A stretch of DNA of 64,000 nt from Microbacterium sp. NC79. GTDB lineage: Bacteria > Actinomycetota > Actinomycetes > Actinomycetales > Microbacteriaceae. Below the pieces are notes generated by a model. That model did not search any database. It was not told the DNA's origin and saw only the letters and a list, made by a program, of their open reading frames with translations. The number at the start of each line of letters is the position of its first letter. Positions within the stretch are counted from its first letter, which is position 1. Location: NCBI RefSeq assembly GCF_019061125.1, contig NZ_JAHQYI010000001.1, positions 1,364,001 through 1,428,000 on the forward strand, in the 5' to 3' direction. Of the stretch, positions 35,742-43,051 are shown in pieces. Made by a program: the position numbers and the translations under genes.

Positions 35742-36386
35742 GTGAGCGTGATCGCCGTATTTCCGCCGCTGGGCCTTCGAATCGAGGCAGGGCCGCTGGT
35801 GTTGCGCCCGGTCAGCGACGACGTCATCCCACAACTGGCAGAACTTGCACTCAGTGGAATTCATGATTCCAATTCCATGCCGTTTGCTTATCCATGGACC
35901 GACGCTGCGCGAGAGGTATTGCCAACCGAGTTTGCGCAGTATCACTGGAGCAATCGTGCGCGTTGGTCGCAGGCGGCGTGGAGCCTCGATTTCGCTGTCG
36001 AGCACGAAGGTGAGCTGGTGGGCACCCAGGGCATCGCCACGCGTGATTATGTCAGTACTCGCACCGGCGAGACCGGTTCATGGCTGGCTCTCCAACATCA
36101 GGGGCGCGGTATCGGAACGCAGATGCGGCAGGCGCTGTGTGCATTCATGTTTGATTACGCCGGCGCAAGCGAAGTGACGTCTGCGGCTTTTACCGACAAT
36201 GCGAAGTCGCTTGCCGTCAGTCGCAAGGTGGGTTATCGACCTGACGGAGATGTTCGTGTGCAGCGGCGTCACGAATTGGCGATCAGTCGCCGGCTCGTGC
36301 TGACGCCTGAAGCCTTTGTGCGGGGTGACGCGATCACCGTGACCGGCGCCGAGGCGTTCCGCGCGTTTATCGGGCTTGATTCCTAA
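35742..36386 (+). CDS. GNAT family N-acetyltransferase
   Basis: The 214-aa acetyltransferase is of the RimJ/RimL type, which modify protein N-termini or small molecules with acetyl-CoA. Seen: LRIEAGPLVLRPVSDDVIPQL at the N-terminus, GSWLALQHQGRGIGTQMRQAL (the Q-x-x-G-x-G acetyl-CoA loop) near residue 115, and FTDNAKSLAVSRKVGYRPDGD near 160. The GTG at 35742 is preferred over the ATG at 35706 because of the leaderless promoter geometry. Confidence 0.86.
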   Translation: MSVIAVFPPLGLRIEAGPLVLRPVSDDVIPQLAELALSGIHDSNSMPFAYPWTDAAREVLPTEFAQYHWSNRARWSQAAWSLDFAVEHEGELVGTQGIATRDYVSTRTGETGSWLALQHQGRGIGTQMRQALCAFMFDYAGASEVTSAAFTDNAKSLAVSRKVGYRPDGDVRVQRRHELAISRRLVLTPEAFVRGDAITVTGAEAFRAFIGLDS

Positions 36387-36417
36387 CCTCAGCTCCGCCT
36401 CCCCGCGCAATCATAGC

Positions 36418-36438
36418 TTATCCGATAATGCACATTAT
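36418..36438 (+). promoter_or_regulatory. Overlapping palindromes at a promoter
   Basis: TTATCCGATAA (36418-36428) is a perfect palindrome about a central C, and ATAATG-CA-CATTAT (36425-36438) overlaps it. GATAAT at 36424-36429 is a good -10, 7 nt before the ATG at 36437. This looks like an operator-promoter. Confidence 0.45.
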
Positions 36439-36601
36439 GTCAGATCGAGAATTGCGCGCACGGATGGGCACTCCTCCGCGATACGCAATCGAGTGGGAGG
36501 AAATTGACGCGGCAGAAGGAAGCCTGCGCGATATTTGCCTTCCCTCGCGACACATTCCTCCTGCCAGGCGTCGGTTGTGTCGAGGTGAGCAGCGCAGATA
36601 G
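36437..36601 (+). CDS. Small hypothetical protein, 54 aa
   Basis: The frame starts MSDRELRARMGTPPRYAIEW and ends in a basic Arg-rich tail. I do not recognise it. Support comes from a GATAAT -10 seven nt upstream of the ATG, the overlapping palindromes there, and the acidic, well-mixed first 35 residues. The tail (from about residue 37) is of poorer composition and could reflect a frameshift in a once longer protein. The stop overlaps the -10 of the cupin gene. Confidence 0.4.
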   Translation: MSDRELRARMGTPPRYAIEWEEIDAAEGSLRDICLPSRHIPPARRRLCRGEQRR

Positions 36602-36604
36602 CCT
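36599..36604 (+). promoter_or_regulatory. -10 element, leaderless promoter of the cupin gene
   Basis: TAGCCT, then GCTCGC (6 nt), then ATG at 36611. Confidence 0.55.
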
Positions 36605-36610
36605 GCTCGC

Positions 36611-37048
36611 ATGCACTCCAAGACGGACTATGAGGTCATCAATATCGGCGCGCTCGATGAGTGGCGCCAGCACTACGGCGGATTCGTTCCGGCACGCGCG
36701 CGGGATGGCCGCCGCGTCGTTGACCATGAACTCGACGCCCAGTACATCGGCATGACGGCGAACGCCCTCCAGCCCGGTGAAGATGCTGGCTACTGGCATA
36801 CGCACTCGGCGCTCGAAGAGCTCTACGTGTTCCTTGCCGGGTCCGGGCAGTTCGCTGTCGACGACGATGTCATCGATGTTCGTGCCGGAACCGTTGTGCG
36901 CGTTGGGCAGAATGTCTGGCGCAATTGGCGTGCGAATCCCGACAGCGATGGCGAACTTCGCTGGCTCTGTATTCGAGCCGGAGGCCAGCACCGCGAGCGT
37001 ATTCCGAACGACGCTACCCGCGACAGCGAACGCCCCACCCCCTGGTAG
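36611..37048 (+). CDS. Cupin domain protein
   Basis: This 145-aa single-domain cupin has motif 1 GYWHTHSALEELYVFLAGSG (residues 59-78; metal ligands His-x-His and Glu) and a weaker motif 2 around VRAGTVVRVGQNVWRNW, where the usual second-motif His is replaced by Asn or Trp. It may be a metal-dependent isomerase, dioxygenase or a ligand-binding protein; nothing nearby tells which. Confidence 0.82.
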   Translation: MHSKTDYEVINIGALDEWRQHYGGFVPARARDGRRVVDHELDAQYIGMTANALQPGEDAGYWHTHSALEELYVFLAGSGQFAVDDDVIDVRAGTVVRVGQNVWRNWRANPDSDGELRWLCIRAGGQHRERIPNDATRDSERPTPW

Positions 37049-37143
37049 CCGCGGGCAACTGCCCGCCACTCCCTTGGTTCCGCGTCCCATCGGCGCAGGT
37101 TGCTCCGATGCCGAATGCGATCCCCTTTTCGAGAGGGAAGGAG

Positions 37144-37149
37144 GACAAT
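37144..37149 (+). promoter_or_regulatory. -10 element, leaderless promoter of the DsrE-like gene
   Basis: GACAAT, then GGAACC (6 nt), then ATG at 37156. Confidence 0.45.
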
Positions 37150-37155
37150 GGAACC

Positions 37156-37512
37156 ATGAGCACACAGCCGCGTTCCGCCGTCTTTCAAGCAGCAGGAGAT
37201 TCTGAAGAGCTCACCCTGATCGCTCTTAAGAAGGCCGCCAACCTGCTGCGCGAGCACCCCGCAACCGTCATCGAAATCGTGGTGTCTGGTTCCGCTGTCC
37301 ACGGTCTCATCGAGGGGCACGCGACAGCCGTCGCCGCAGAAATTCTCTTGGGTGATCACCCCTCTGTCACCGTCGTTGCTTGCCGCAACGCTCTTCATGC
37401 GCACGACATCGATGAGTCATCGCTCGCCGATTCGTTCGCCGTGGTTCCGGCCGCCGCTGCTCGCATTGTCGAACGACAGTGGGAAGGCTGGGCACTGCTC
37501 GTCATCAACTGA
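37156..37512 (+). CDS. DsrE/DsrF-like family protein
   Basis: The 118-aa protein has the small DsrE-fold pattern: VIEIVVSGSAVHGLIEGHAT, then SVTVVACRNALHAHDIDESSLADSF and VVPAAAARIVERQWEGWALL. The conserved Cys in VACRNAL (near residue 78) is where sulfur-relay relatives carry their reactive Cys. Sulfur transfer is possible, but many single-gene members are uncharacterised. A longer in-frame extension to 36925 overlaps the cupin gene and is not credible. Confidence 0.75.
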   Translation: MSTQPRSAVFQAAGDSEELTLIALKKAANLLREHPATVIEIVVSGSAVHGLIEGHATAVAAEILLGDHPSVTVVACRNALHAHDIDESSLADSFAVVPAAAARIVERQWEGWALLVIN

Positions 37513-37573
37513 CGCGAAACGCCCGTGTTTTCTCCTAAGGCCACAGCCTCCCGCATTCGTGCGTACGCTTCGG

Positions 37574-37579
37574 GATAAT
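37574..37579 (+). promoter_or_regulatory. -10 element, leaderless promoter of the TetR gene
   Basis: GATAAT, then GGACGC (6 nt), then ATG at 37586. Confidence 0.55.
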
Positions 37580-37585
37580 GGACGC

Positions 37586-38161
37586 ATGCCGAAAATCTCT
37601 GCGTCCACCGTTGCTGAGCACCGGCATGCCCAGCACTCGGCGCTCCTGGCGGCCGCCGAACAGATTCTGCTCGATCACGGTGTCGATGGCGTCACGGCAG
37701 GCAAGGTCACGTCGGCCGCCGGTCTCGGGCGATCCACGTTCTACGACTACTTTCCCTCGCGCGACGACATTCTCGTCGCCCTGGCACGTGTCGCGTTCGA
37801 ACAATGGAACGCGGAGTTGCGCGTGGCAACCGACGCAGCAACCGCCGGACCCGATCGCCTCCGGGTGTACATCGAGAAGACGATCGAGATGACGAACGAT
37901 GGGCGCCACCATCTCGCAACCGCGCTTCGAGATGTCACCCTCTCCCCCAAAGGCCGTGATGACATCGTCGCTCTGCACGATGCGCTCGCAAAACCCATCA
38001 CCGAGCTGGTGGCCAGCTTCCCGTTCGAGACCACGCCCCTCTCCCCCATGTTCGTGCGCGGCGCTATCGCTTCGGGCATGGCTCTCGTCAATCACGGCGT
38101 TCCTGCCAGCGAAGTCGCGCAGCAACTGACAACTTTCATCCTTAACGGACTCAAGAACTAG
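37586..38161 (+). CDS. TetR/AcrR family transcriptional regulator
   Basis: The 191-aa protein has an N-terminal TetR HTH (ALLAAAEQILLDHGVDGVTAGKVTSAAGLGRSTFYDYFPSRDDIL, residues 17-60) and an all-helical ligand-binding C-terminus. The target is unknown. The small membrane protein gene downstream has its own promoter 33 nt away and may be its target. The start is set by the -10 box and by the position of the HTH. Confidence 0.9.
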   Translation: MPKISASTVAEHRHAQHSALLAAAEQILLDHGVDGVTAGKVTSAAGLGRSTFYDYFPSRDDILVALARVAFEQWNAELRVATDAATAGPDRLRVYIEKTIEMTNDGRHHLATALRDVTLSPKGRDDIVALHDALAKPITELVASFPFETTPLSPMFVRGAIASGMALVNHGVPASEVAQQLTTFILNGLKN

Positions 38162-38182
38162 TCCATTCCGACACACTGTCGC

Positions 38183-38188
38183 TAAAAT
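38183..38188 (+). promoter_or_regulatory. -10 element, leaderless promoter of the small membrane protein gene
   Basis: TAAAAT, then GGAACC (6 nt), then ATG at 38195. Confidence 0.55.
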
Positions 38189-38194
38189 GGAACC

Positions 38195-38563
38195 ATGGAG
38201 ATCCTTAAGAACGTCATCCTTGCGTTCCACATCATTGGTATCGCAAGCCTTCTGGGCGGCATGCTCGTCCAGATGAAGAGCATGAAGACGGGTGAAACCA
38301 AGATCGTTCCCGCCATCATGCACGGCGCATGGACGATGCTAATCACCGGTCTCGCACTCGTCGGCATGGCATACGCGCTGGGCAACGGCGAGTTTGTTAA
38401 CAACGCGAAGATTGGCGCGAAGACGGTCGTCTTGCTTGCCATCTTCGTCATCGCCTTCATGAACAAGAAGAAGCCGACCCTTGCCGGTTGGGTACTTCCG
38501 TCGCTCATGGTGCTGACACTCGTCAACATCTTCATGGCGACGGTCTGGAAGGCTTATAACTAA
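38195..38563 (+). CDS. Small integral membrane protein, four helices, unknown function
   Basis: This 122-aa protein has hydrophobic helices at about residues 7-25, 45-63, 77-92 and 100-117 with Lys-rich cytoplasmic turns (KIGAKT, NKKKP). No known catalytic motif. Homologous small membrane proteins are widespread in Microbacteriaceae by general recollection. It follows the TetR gene and may be regulated by it. Confidence 0.8.
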   Translation: MEILKNVILAFHIIGIASLLGGMLVQMKSMKTGETKIVPAIMHGAWTMLITGLALVGMAYALGNGEFVNNAKIGAKTVVLLAIFVIAFMNKKKPTLAGWVLPSLMVLTLVNIFMATVWKAYN

Positions 38564-38575
38564 GCTCTCACCTGT

Positions 38576-38617
38576 TGATGGCCCACGGCGTATTTCGCCG
38601 TGGGCCATCACACATTT
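38576..38617 (+). terminator. Intrinsic terminator
   Basis: A perfect 15-bp stem (38576-38590 with 38596-38610), TATTT loop, followed by CACATTTG. Confidence 0.8.
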
Positions 38618-38618
38618 G

Positions 38619-38624
38619 TAGGGT
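38619..38624 (+). promoter_or_regulatory. -10 element, leaderless promoter of the DUF2087 gene
   Basis: TAGGGT, then GGGCTT (6 nt), then ATG at 38631. Confidence 0.5.
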
Positions 38625-38630
38625 GGGCTT

Positions 38631-39116
38631 ATGGCTGATCTTGTTCGACCTCTCCTCGCCGCACTCATCAACGATGACCTGCGACAGGTGCTAGCCGAAA
38701 CGCTCATCGCTGACGCGGAACCGCTCACGGCTGCACGGCGTGCGCGAGCCACGGAGAAGCTCATTGCCACCGGGATTCTGTCTGACGCCGAGGGCGGGCT
38801 GACGTTTGACCCCGCGCAGGTGCGCACAGCCCTGCAGTCGTTGGCGACGCCACGACGAGAGGGCGTCGAACGGTTCTTGACGCCAGCGGGAAAAGTCGAC
38901 CGCTACCCCTCAGATCATGCCGCCCGTGTCGAACTCCTCCGCCACCTCGCGCATGGCGTGCTGCAGCCGTCTGATCGACTCACCGAACCAGTGCTGACGG
39001 AACGCTTACGGGCATTGGCTGATGATCCGGTGCTCCTGCGTCGCCATCTGGTGGACTACGGGGTTGTGCAACGCACGCCGGGTGGCGAGGAGTACTGGCT
39101 TACGGCTGGACAGTAA
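38631..39116 (+). CDS. DUF2087 domain-containing protein
   Basis: The 161-aa protein has an N-terminal winged-helix-like part (ARRARATEKLIATGILSDAEGG) and a C-terminal DUF2087 domain: VERFLTPAGKVDRYPSDHAARVELLRHLA, RLTEPVLTERLRAL and DPVLLRRHLVDYGVVQRTPGGEEYW. DUF2087 is often attached to HTH regulators, so a DNA-binding role is possible. Its last 17 nt overlap the end of the convergent SGNH gene. Confidence 0.82.
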   Translation: MADLVRPLLAALINDDLRQVLAETLIADAEPLTAARRARATEKLIATGILSDAEGGLTFDPAQVRTALQSLATPRREGVERFLTPAGKVDRYPSDHAARVELLRHLAHGVLQPSDRLTEPVLTERLRALADDPVLLRRHLVDYGVVQRTPGGEEYWLTAGQ

Positions 39117-39855
39117 CCCAGTCGCCATACTTCGGCTGGCGCCCATCCCCCGAACTCGTTTTCGTGACCCGCCGCTTCACCCACGGAACCAGGTGCTCGC
39201 GGAAGTAGACGCCGTTGGGAAGCGGCGCTGTGGCAGCGTCCAGCGGGAGAGACCACCAGCCGTCCGGAACCTGTTGACCAAGCGCTTTCAGCATGCGTGC
39301 GGCAACCCGGTGATGACCGCGCGTGTTCATGTGTAGGCGGTCGGGAGCCCAATATGTGGGGCCGGCGAGTTCACGGTCGGGCCAGTTCAGGGCGCGGATG
39401 ATGTCGGGCCGGTAGGTCAACCGGCCGATCACCGCATCAGACAGCTCATTGCCGCGTCGGCTGATCAACCCGGGCATCGGGAGGCCTGTCGAGGGGAAAG
39501 CGCCAGACAGGATGATGAGTTGCACGCCCTCCTCGTCACACCGACGAATAACGCGCGAGTAGGCGTCGGCGATGTGCTCAGGATCGGTACTGGGGCGCAA
39601 CATGTCGTTGCCGCCGCCATTGAACGAGAGATGCGTGGGTTTCAGAGCCAATGCGGGCTCCAGCTGTTGCTCCACGACAGGCCAGGCAAGCTTGCCGCGA
39701 ATCGCGAGGTTGGCGTACTGCACGGGTTCGCCCAGTGAGGCCGCCCAGCCCTGCGCAGTGAGATCCGCCCAGCCCCGCGGCGTACCGTCTTCGCGCTCGT
39801 CACCCACGCCCTCGGTAAACGAGTCTCCGATCGCGACGTAACGAACCTCAGCCAT
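39100..39855 (-). CDS. SGNH/GDSL hydrolase (paralog)
   Basis: This 251-aa SGNH esterase is clearly paralogous to the gene at 8593-9471. It shares AIGDSFTEGVGDE, YANLAIRGKL, NGGGNDMLRPSTDPE and DRLHMNTRGHHRVAARMLKAL, and the HLVPWVKRRV tail motif. It lacks the Pro/Glu tail of the paralog. TAGAAT lies 7 nt upstream of the ATG, a leaderless promoter. Confidence 0.88.
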   Translation of the reverse strand: MAEVRYVAIGDSFTEGVGDEREDGTPRGWADLTAQGWAASLGEPVQYANLAIRGKLAWPVVEQQLEPALALKPTHLSFNGGGNDMLRPSTDPEHIADAYSRVIRRCDEEGVQLIILSGAFPSTGLPMPGLISRRGNELSDAVIGRLTYRPDIIRALNWPDRELAGPTYWAPDRLHMNTRGHHRVAARMLKALGQQVPDGWWSLPLDAATAPLPNGVYFREHLVPWVKRRVTKTSSGDGRQPKYGDWVTVQP

Positions 39856-39858
39856 GAT

Positions 39859-40467
39859 CTAAATTCTATGAGATTCCGATGGTTCCGCGGCGCTCTCCGG
39901 CGTCTCACGCGCGTCGAACGTGACGTCAGACGCGGAGATGACTCGAGAAGTGCGACCCGGGGCGTGCTGGCCTGCCCAATACGCATTGGTGTGCGCAATC
40001 ACGCCGGCAGGGTCGGGTACCTCAGGAAGCCATTCGCGGAGGTCTTCGGTCGTGTGTGCATCGCCGACGAGAGTCATGTCATAGCCGCGTACGATACCGC
40101 CGTGCAATGTCGACCGCACGCAGAAGTCAGTTTGACCACCAACAACGACAATCTCCGATGTCTTCGCCTGCGCCAAAACATCTTCGAGGTTGGTGTCTTC
40201 GAAGGAGTCCCGCCAGACTTTCTCGACGATCGCTTCACCCGCGGCCGGCTCGAGTTCGTCGACAATGCGCCAGCCGTCGGATCCGTACGTAAGCCCTTCG
40301 TCTGAGTGCTGCACCCATATGACGGGCGCTCCTACGCGTCTCGCGCGTTCCACGAGGCCGACGATGCGTTGAACGACGCCGTCACGATCGTGCGCGGAAG
40401 CGAATACGTCGCGCTGCACGTCAATGACAAGCAGTGCGGCACCATTTCGATCAGCAAGTGTGCTCAT
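39859..40467 (-). CDS. Isochorismatase-family cysteine hydrolase
   Basis: The 202-aa hydrolase has the Asp-Lys-Cys triad of nicotinamidase/isochorismatase relatives: ALLVIDVQRDVF, VEKVWRDSFEDTNL and VVVGGQTDFCVRST, the cis-peptide region preceding the Cys. Substrate could be an amide or an isochorismate-like ether. The inner ATG (MSTLADRNGA) is chosen because AAAAAT lies 6 nt upstream; the frame extends 11 codons further. Confidence 0.87.
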   Translation of the reverse strand: MSTLADRNGAALLVIDVQRDVFASAHDRDGVVQRIVGLVERARRVGAPVIWVQHSDEGLTYGSDGWRIVDELEPAAGEAIVEKVWRDSFEDTNLEDVLAQAKTSEIVVVGGQTDFCVRSTLHGGIVRGYDMTLVGDAHTTEDLREWLPEVPDPAGVIAHTNAYWAGQHAPGRTSRVISASDVTFDARETPESAAEPSESHRI

Positions 40468-40499
40468 GCACGCATTTTTCCACGAGGTTCCGACATTCA

Positions 40500-41849
40500 C
40501 TAGCGTTCGTCGAGCGCGGCACCCGAGCGGTCAACCAGCCCCCACGTCGCGACCGCCGCTATGGCGAATGCGATGGCGAAGATCACGAAGAGGGTTGGGG
40601 CACCCGCGTTGGCGAGGATCACCGGAACCAGAATCGGCGCAATAATCGACGCGATTCGGCCGACACCTGCGGCCCACCCTGAGCCGGTCGCGCGCATTGA
40701 CGTGGGGTACATTTCCGGGCTCACGGCGTACAGCGCACCCCATGCGCCCAGGTTGAAGAAGCTCAGCGCCATGCCGGTGGCGATGATCATTGGCACCGTT
40801 GTCGCTGTGCCAAAGAGCATGGCGGAGACAGCGGAACCAACAAGAAAGACAGAGAGGGTGGTGCGGCGACCCCATACCTCAATGAGCCAGGCTGCGACCG
40901 CGTAGCCGGGAAGCTGTGCGAGGGTAATGATCAGGGTGAAGCCAAACGACCGCACGAGGTCAAAGCCGGCCGCGACAAGGATCGACGGAATCCAAATGAA
41001 CGCGCCGTAATACGCGAAGTTCACGCAGAACCACACCACCCACAGGGCCGTCGTGCGTACACGGAACTCAGGCGAAAATAGCGCGGCCAAGCGCTCACGA
41101 AGTGACGAAGCCACCGCGACGACTGCCGTCGGTTCCGCTGCCTCGGTCGGAGACTCGACGCCTGCCGATGCCTCGAAGTCGCGCACAATTCGCTCCGCCT
41201 CTGCGGTACGGCCCTTGCGTTCCAACCAGCGTGGGGACTCTGGCAACCCCCACCGCACGATCAGTGCGTAAATTGCCGGGACGGCACCAATCGCGAATGC
41301 CCAACGCCATCCCTCAGGGACGTTGGGGATAACGAAGTAACCGATGAGCGCCGATGCAGTCCAACCGACCGCCCAGAACGCCTCAAGCCAGACGATGATG
41401 CGGCCACGGTTGCGTGCTGGCGCAAACTCACTGACGTATGTCGACGCAACCGGAAGCTCGGCGCCAAGTCCAAGCCCGACGAAGAAGCGGAGCACCAAAA
41501 GCGCCGCCACTCCCCCAACGAGGGCGCTCGCTCCGGTCGCAATACCGTAAACCAGCAGCGTGAGAGCGAAGATCGAGCGCCGGCCGAACCTGTCGGCAAG
41601 CAAGCCTCCGAGCGTTGCGCCCAGAGCCATGCCGACGAATCCGAGCGAGGCGATCCAGCCCTTTTCCGCCGGAGTGACATTCCACACGGCGGGCAATGCC
41701 GCGAGGATGAAGCTGATCAGCCCAACATCCATCGCGTCCAGCGCCCACCCGAGCCCCGACCCAGTCAGAATCTTGCCGTGTTTACGGGTAAACGGAAGTC
41801 GGTCTAGTCGAGCGCTACGGCCCAGCGGCATTGCCTGAGTGTCGGTCAC
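40500..41849 (-). CDS. MFS transporter (sugar-porter / NiaP-like)
   Basis: The 449-aa twelve-helix permease has GGLLADRFGRRS after helix 2, LPESPRWLERKG in the central loop, the R-G-R-I motif after helix 4 and SPEMYPTSMRATGSGWAAGVGR before helix 11. These mark the MFS group that includes sugar porters, AAHS aromatic-acid symporters and the NiaP niacin transporter. Substrate unknown. Leaderless promoter TAAGCT (41856-41861) precedes the GTG. Confidence 0.88.
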   Translation of the reverse strand: MTDTQAMPLGRSARLDRLPFTRKHGKILTGSGLGWALDAMDVGLISFILAALPAVWNVTPAEKGWIASLGFVGMALGATLGGLLADRFGRRSIFALTLLVYGIATGASALVGGVAALLVLRFFVGLGLGAELPVASTYVSEFAPARNRGRIIVWLEAFWAVGWTASALIGYFVIPNVPEGWRWAFAIGAVPAIYALIVRWGLPESPRWLERKGRTAEAERIVRDFEASAGVESPTEAAEPTAVVAVASSLRERLAALFSPEFRVRTTALWVVWFCVNFAYYGAFIWIPSILVAAGFDLVRSFGFTLIITLAQLPGYAVAAWLIEVWGRRTTLSVFLVGSAVSAMLFGTATTVPMIIATGMALSFFNLGAWGALYAVSPEMYPTSMRATGSGWAAGVGRIASIIAPILVPVILANAGAPTLFVIFAIAFAIAAVATWGLVDRSGAALDER

Positions 41850-41855
41850 GATGTC

Positions 41856-41861
41856 AGCTTA
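41856..41861 (-). promoter_or_regulatory. -10 element, leaderless promoter of the MFS gene
   Basis: TAAGCT on the minus strand, GACATC spacer (6 nt), GTG at 41849. Confidence 0.55.
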
Positions 41862-41901
41862 AAGCATTATTGCCCAACTTGAGAACAAAGCGACGTAACT
41901 G

Positions 41902-42933
41902 TTACTCCCCCAGGATCTCGCGTACCCGCGGAATGACTTGCGTGCCATACAACTCAATCGACGACATCAGCTTCTCGTGCGACGTGGTTCCGTTTGCAAA
42001 CTTGAAGTCGAAGCGATCGATCTCGAGCGCGTTGACGGTCGCGGCAATCTTTTGCGCGACCCGCTCGACCGAGCCAACGTACTGTGCGCCGTCTGGACCC
42101 ACCTCGTGCTGGAACTGCGCGCGCGTGTACGGCGCCCAGCCACGCTCGGCGCCAATACGGTCACTGAGCTCCTTCACACCCTCGTACGCCTCGTTCCACG
42201 CTTCTTCGTCTGTGGCGGCAATGTAGCCCGGCGAATGCACCGCGATCGGGCGACGGTCAAACCCGAAGGTCTGCACCGACTTGTGAAACAGATCGACAAA
42301 GGGGCGGAACCGGTGGGCGCCGCCGCCGATGATGGCGAGCGCCAGTCCGTGGCCGTATCGGGCCGTGCGCACGACCGACTCCGGGCTTCCGCCGACGCCG
42401 ACCCAGACCGGCATCTTGGCTTCGGTTTTTGGGAAGAGCTCAACATTGTTCAGCGGGGCACGCGTGTGACCACTCCACGTAATGCCCGGATTGTCGTTCA
42501 GGATCGTGGTGAGCAGTTCGAGCTTCTCTTCAAAGAGCGCTTCGTAGTCGTTCAGCGAGAAGCCGAAGAGTGGGAAGGACTCGATGAAGCTGCCGCGGCC
42601 GACGACAATCTCGGCACGGCCGCTGGACAGGGCATCGAGCGTCGCGAAACGCTCGTACACGCGCACGGGGTCGTCAGAGGAGAGCACGTTGACGGCGGTG
42701 CCGAGTTTGATGTTCTTAGTCGCCGTGGCAATACCCGCCAACACCATTTCGGGTGCTGACACCGCGAACTCGTTGCGGTGGTGCTCCCCCACGCCGAAGA
42801 AGTCGATGCCGAGTTCGTCGGCAAGGGTTGCTTGTTCGACGATGTTGCGGATCGTTTGCGCTTCGGAAATAAGCTCGCCATTGGCGTCGCGTGTGACGTC
42901 ACCGAATGTGTCGAGACCAAACTGCAGTGGCAT
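41902..42933 (-). CDS. LLM-class flavin-dependent oxidoreductase
   Basis: This 343-aa luciferase-like TIM-barrel monooxygenase uses FMNH2 or F420. N-terminal LQFGLDTFGDVTRDANGE, FFGVGEHHRNEFAVSAPE, RAEIVVGRGSFIESFPLFG and PVWVGVGGSPESVVRTARYG are typical of the bacterial LLM clade near alkanal monooxygenase. Natural substrate unknown. ATG has AAGGAG upstream. Confidence 0.9.
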   Translation of the reverse strand: MPLQFGLDTFGDVTRDANGELISEAQTIRNIVEQATLADELGIDFFGVGEHHRNEFAVSAPEMVLAGIATATKNIKLGTAVNVLSSDDPVRVYERFATLDALSSGRAEIVVGRGSFIESFPLFGFSLNDYEALFEEKLELLTTILNDNPGITWSGHTRAPLNNVELFPKTEAKMPVWVGVGGSPESVVRTARYGHGLALAIIGGGAHRFRPFVDLFHKSVQTFGFDRRPIAVHSPGYIAATDEEAWNEAYEGVKELSDRIGAERGWAPYTRAQFQHEVGPDGAQYVGSVERVAQKIAATVNALEIDRFDFKFANGTTSHEKLMSSIELYGTQVIPRVREILGE

Positions 42934-43007
42934 GAGTTCTCCTTACTCTGCTGGGGATAACCTGCCACCAGCAAGATTCATTCCCCTGAATGCAAGCGGA
43001 ACCAAAA

Positions 43008-43039
43008 GCGGTGGCCGGGAGGCTACTCCCGACCACCGC
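43008..43039 (-). terminator. Terminator of the DUF885 gene
   Basis: A 14-bp stem with one mismatch (43008-43021 with 43026-43039); on the minus strand it is followed by TTTTGG. Confidence 0.8.
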
Positions 43040-43051
43040 CTAACGAAGCTG

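Noticed and set aside
36925..37155. Upstream extension of the DsrE-like gene
   Set aside because: It overlaps the cupin gene in another frame; the leaderless promoter fixes the start at 37156.
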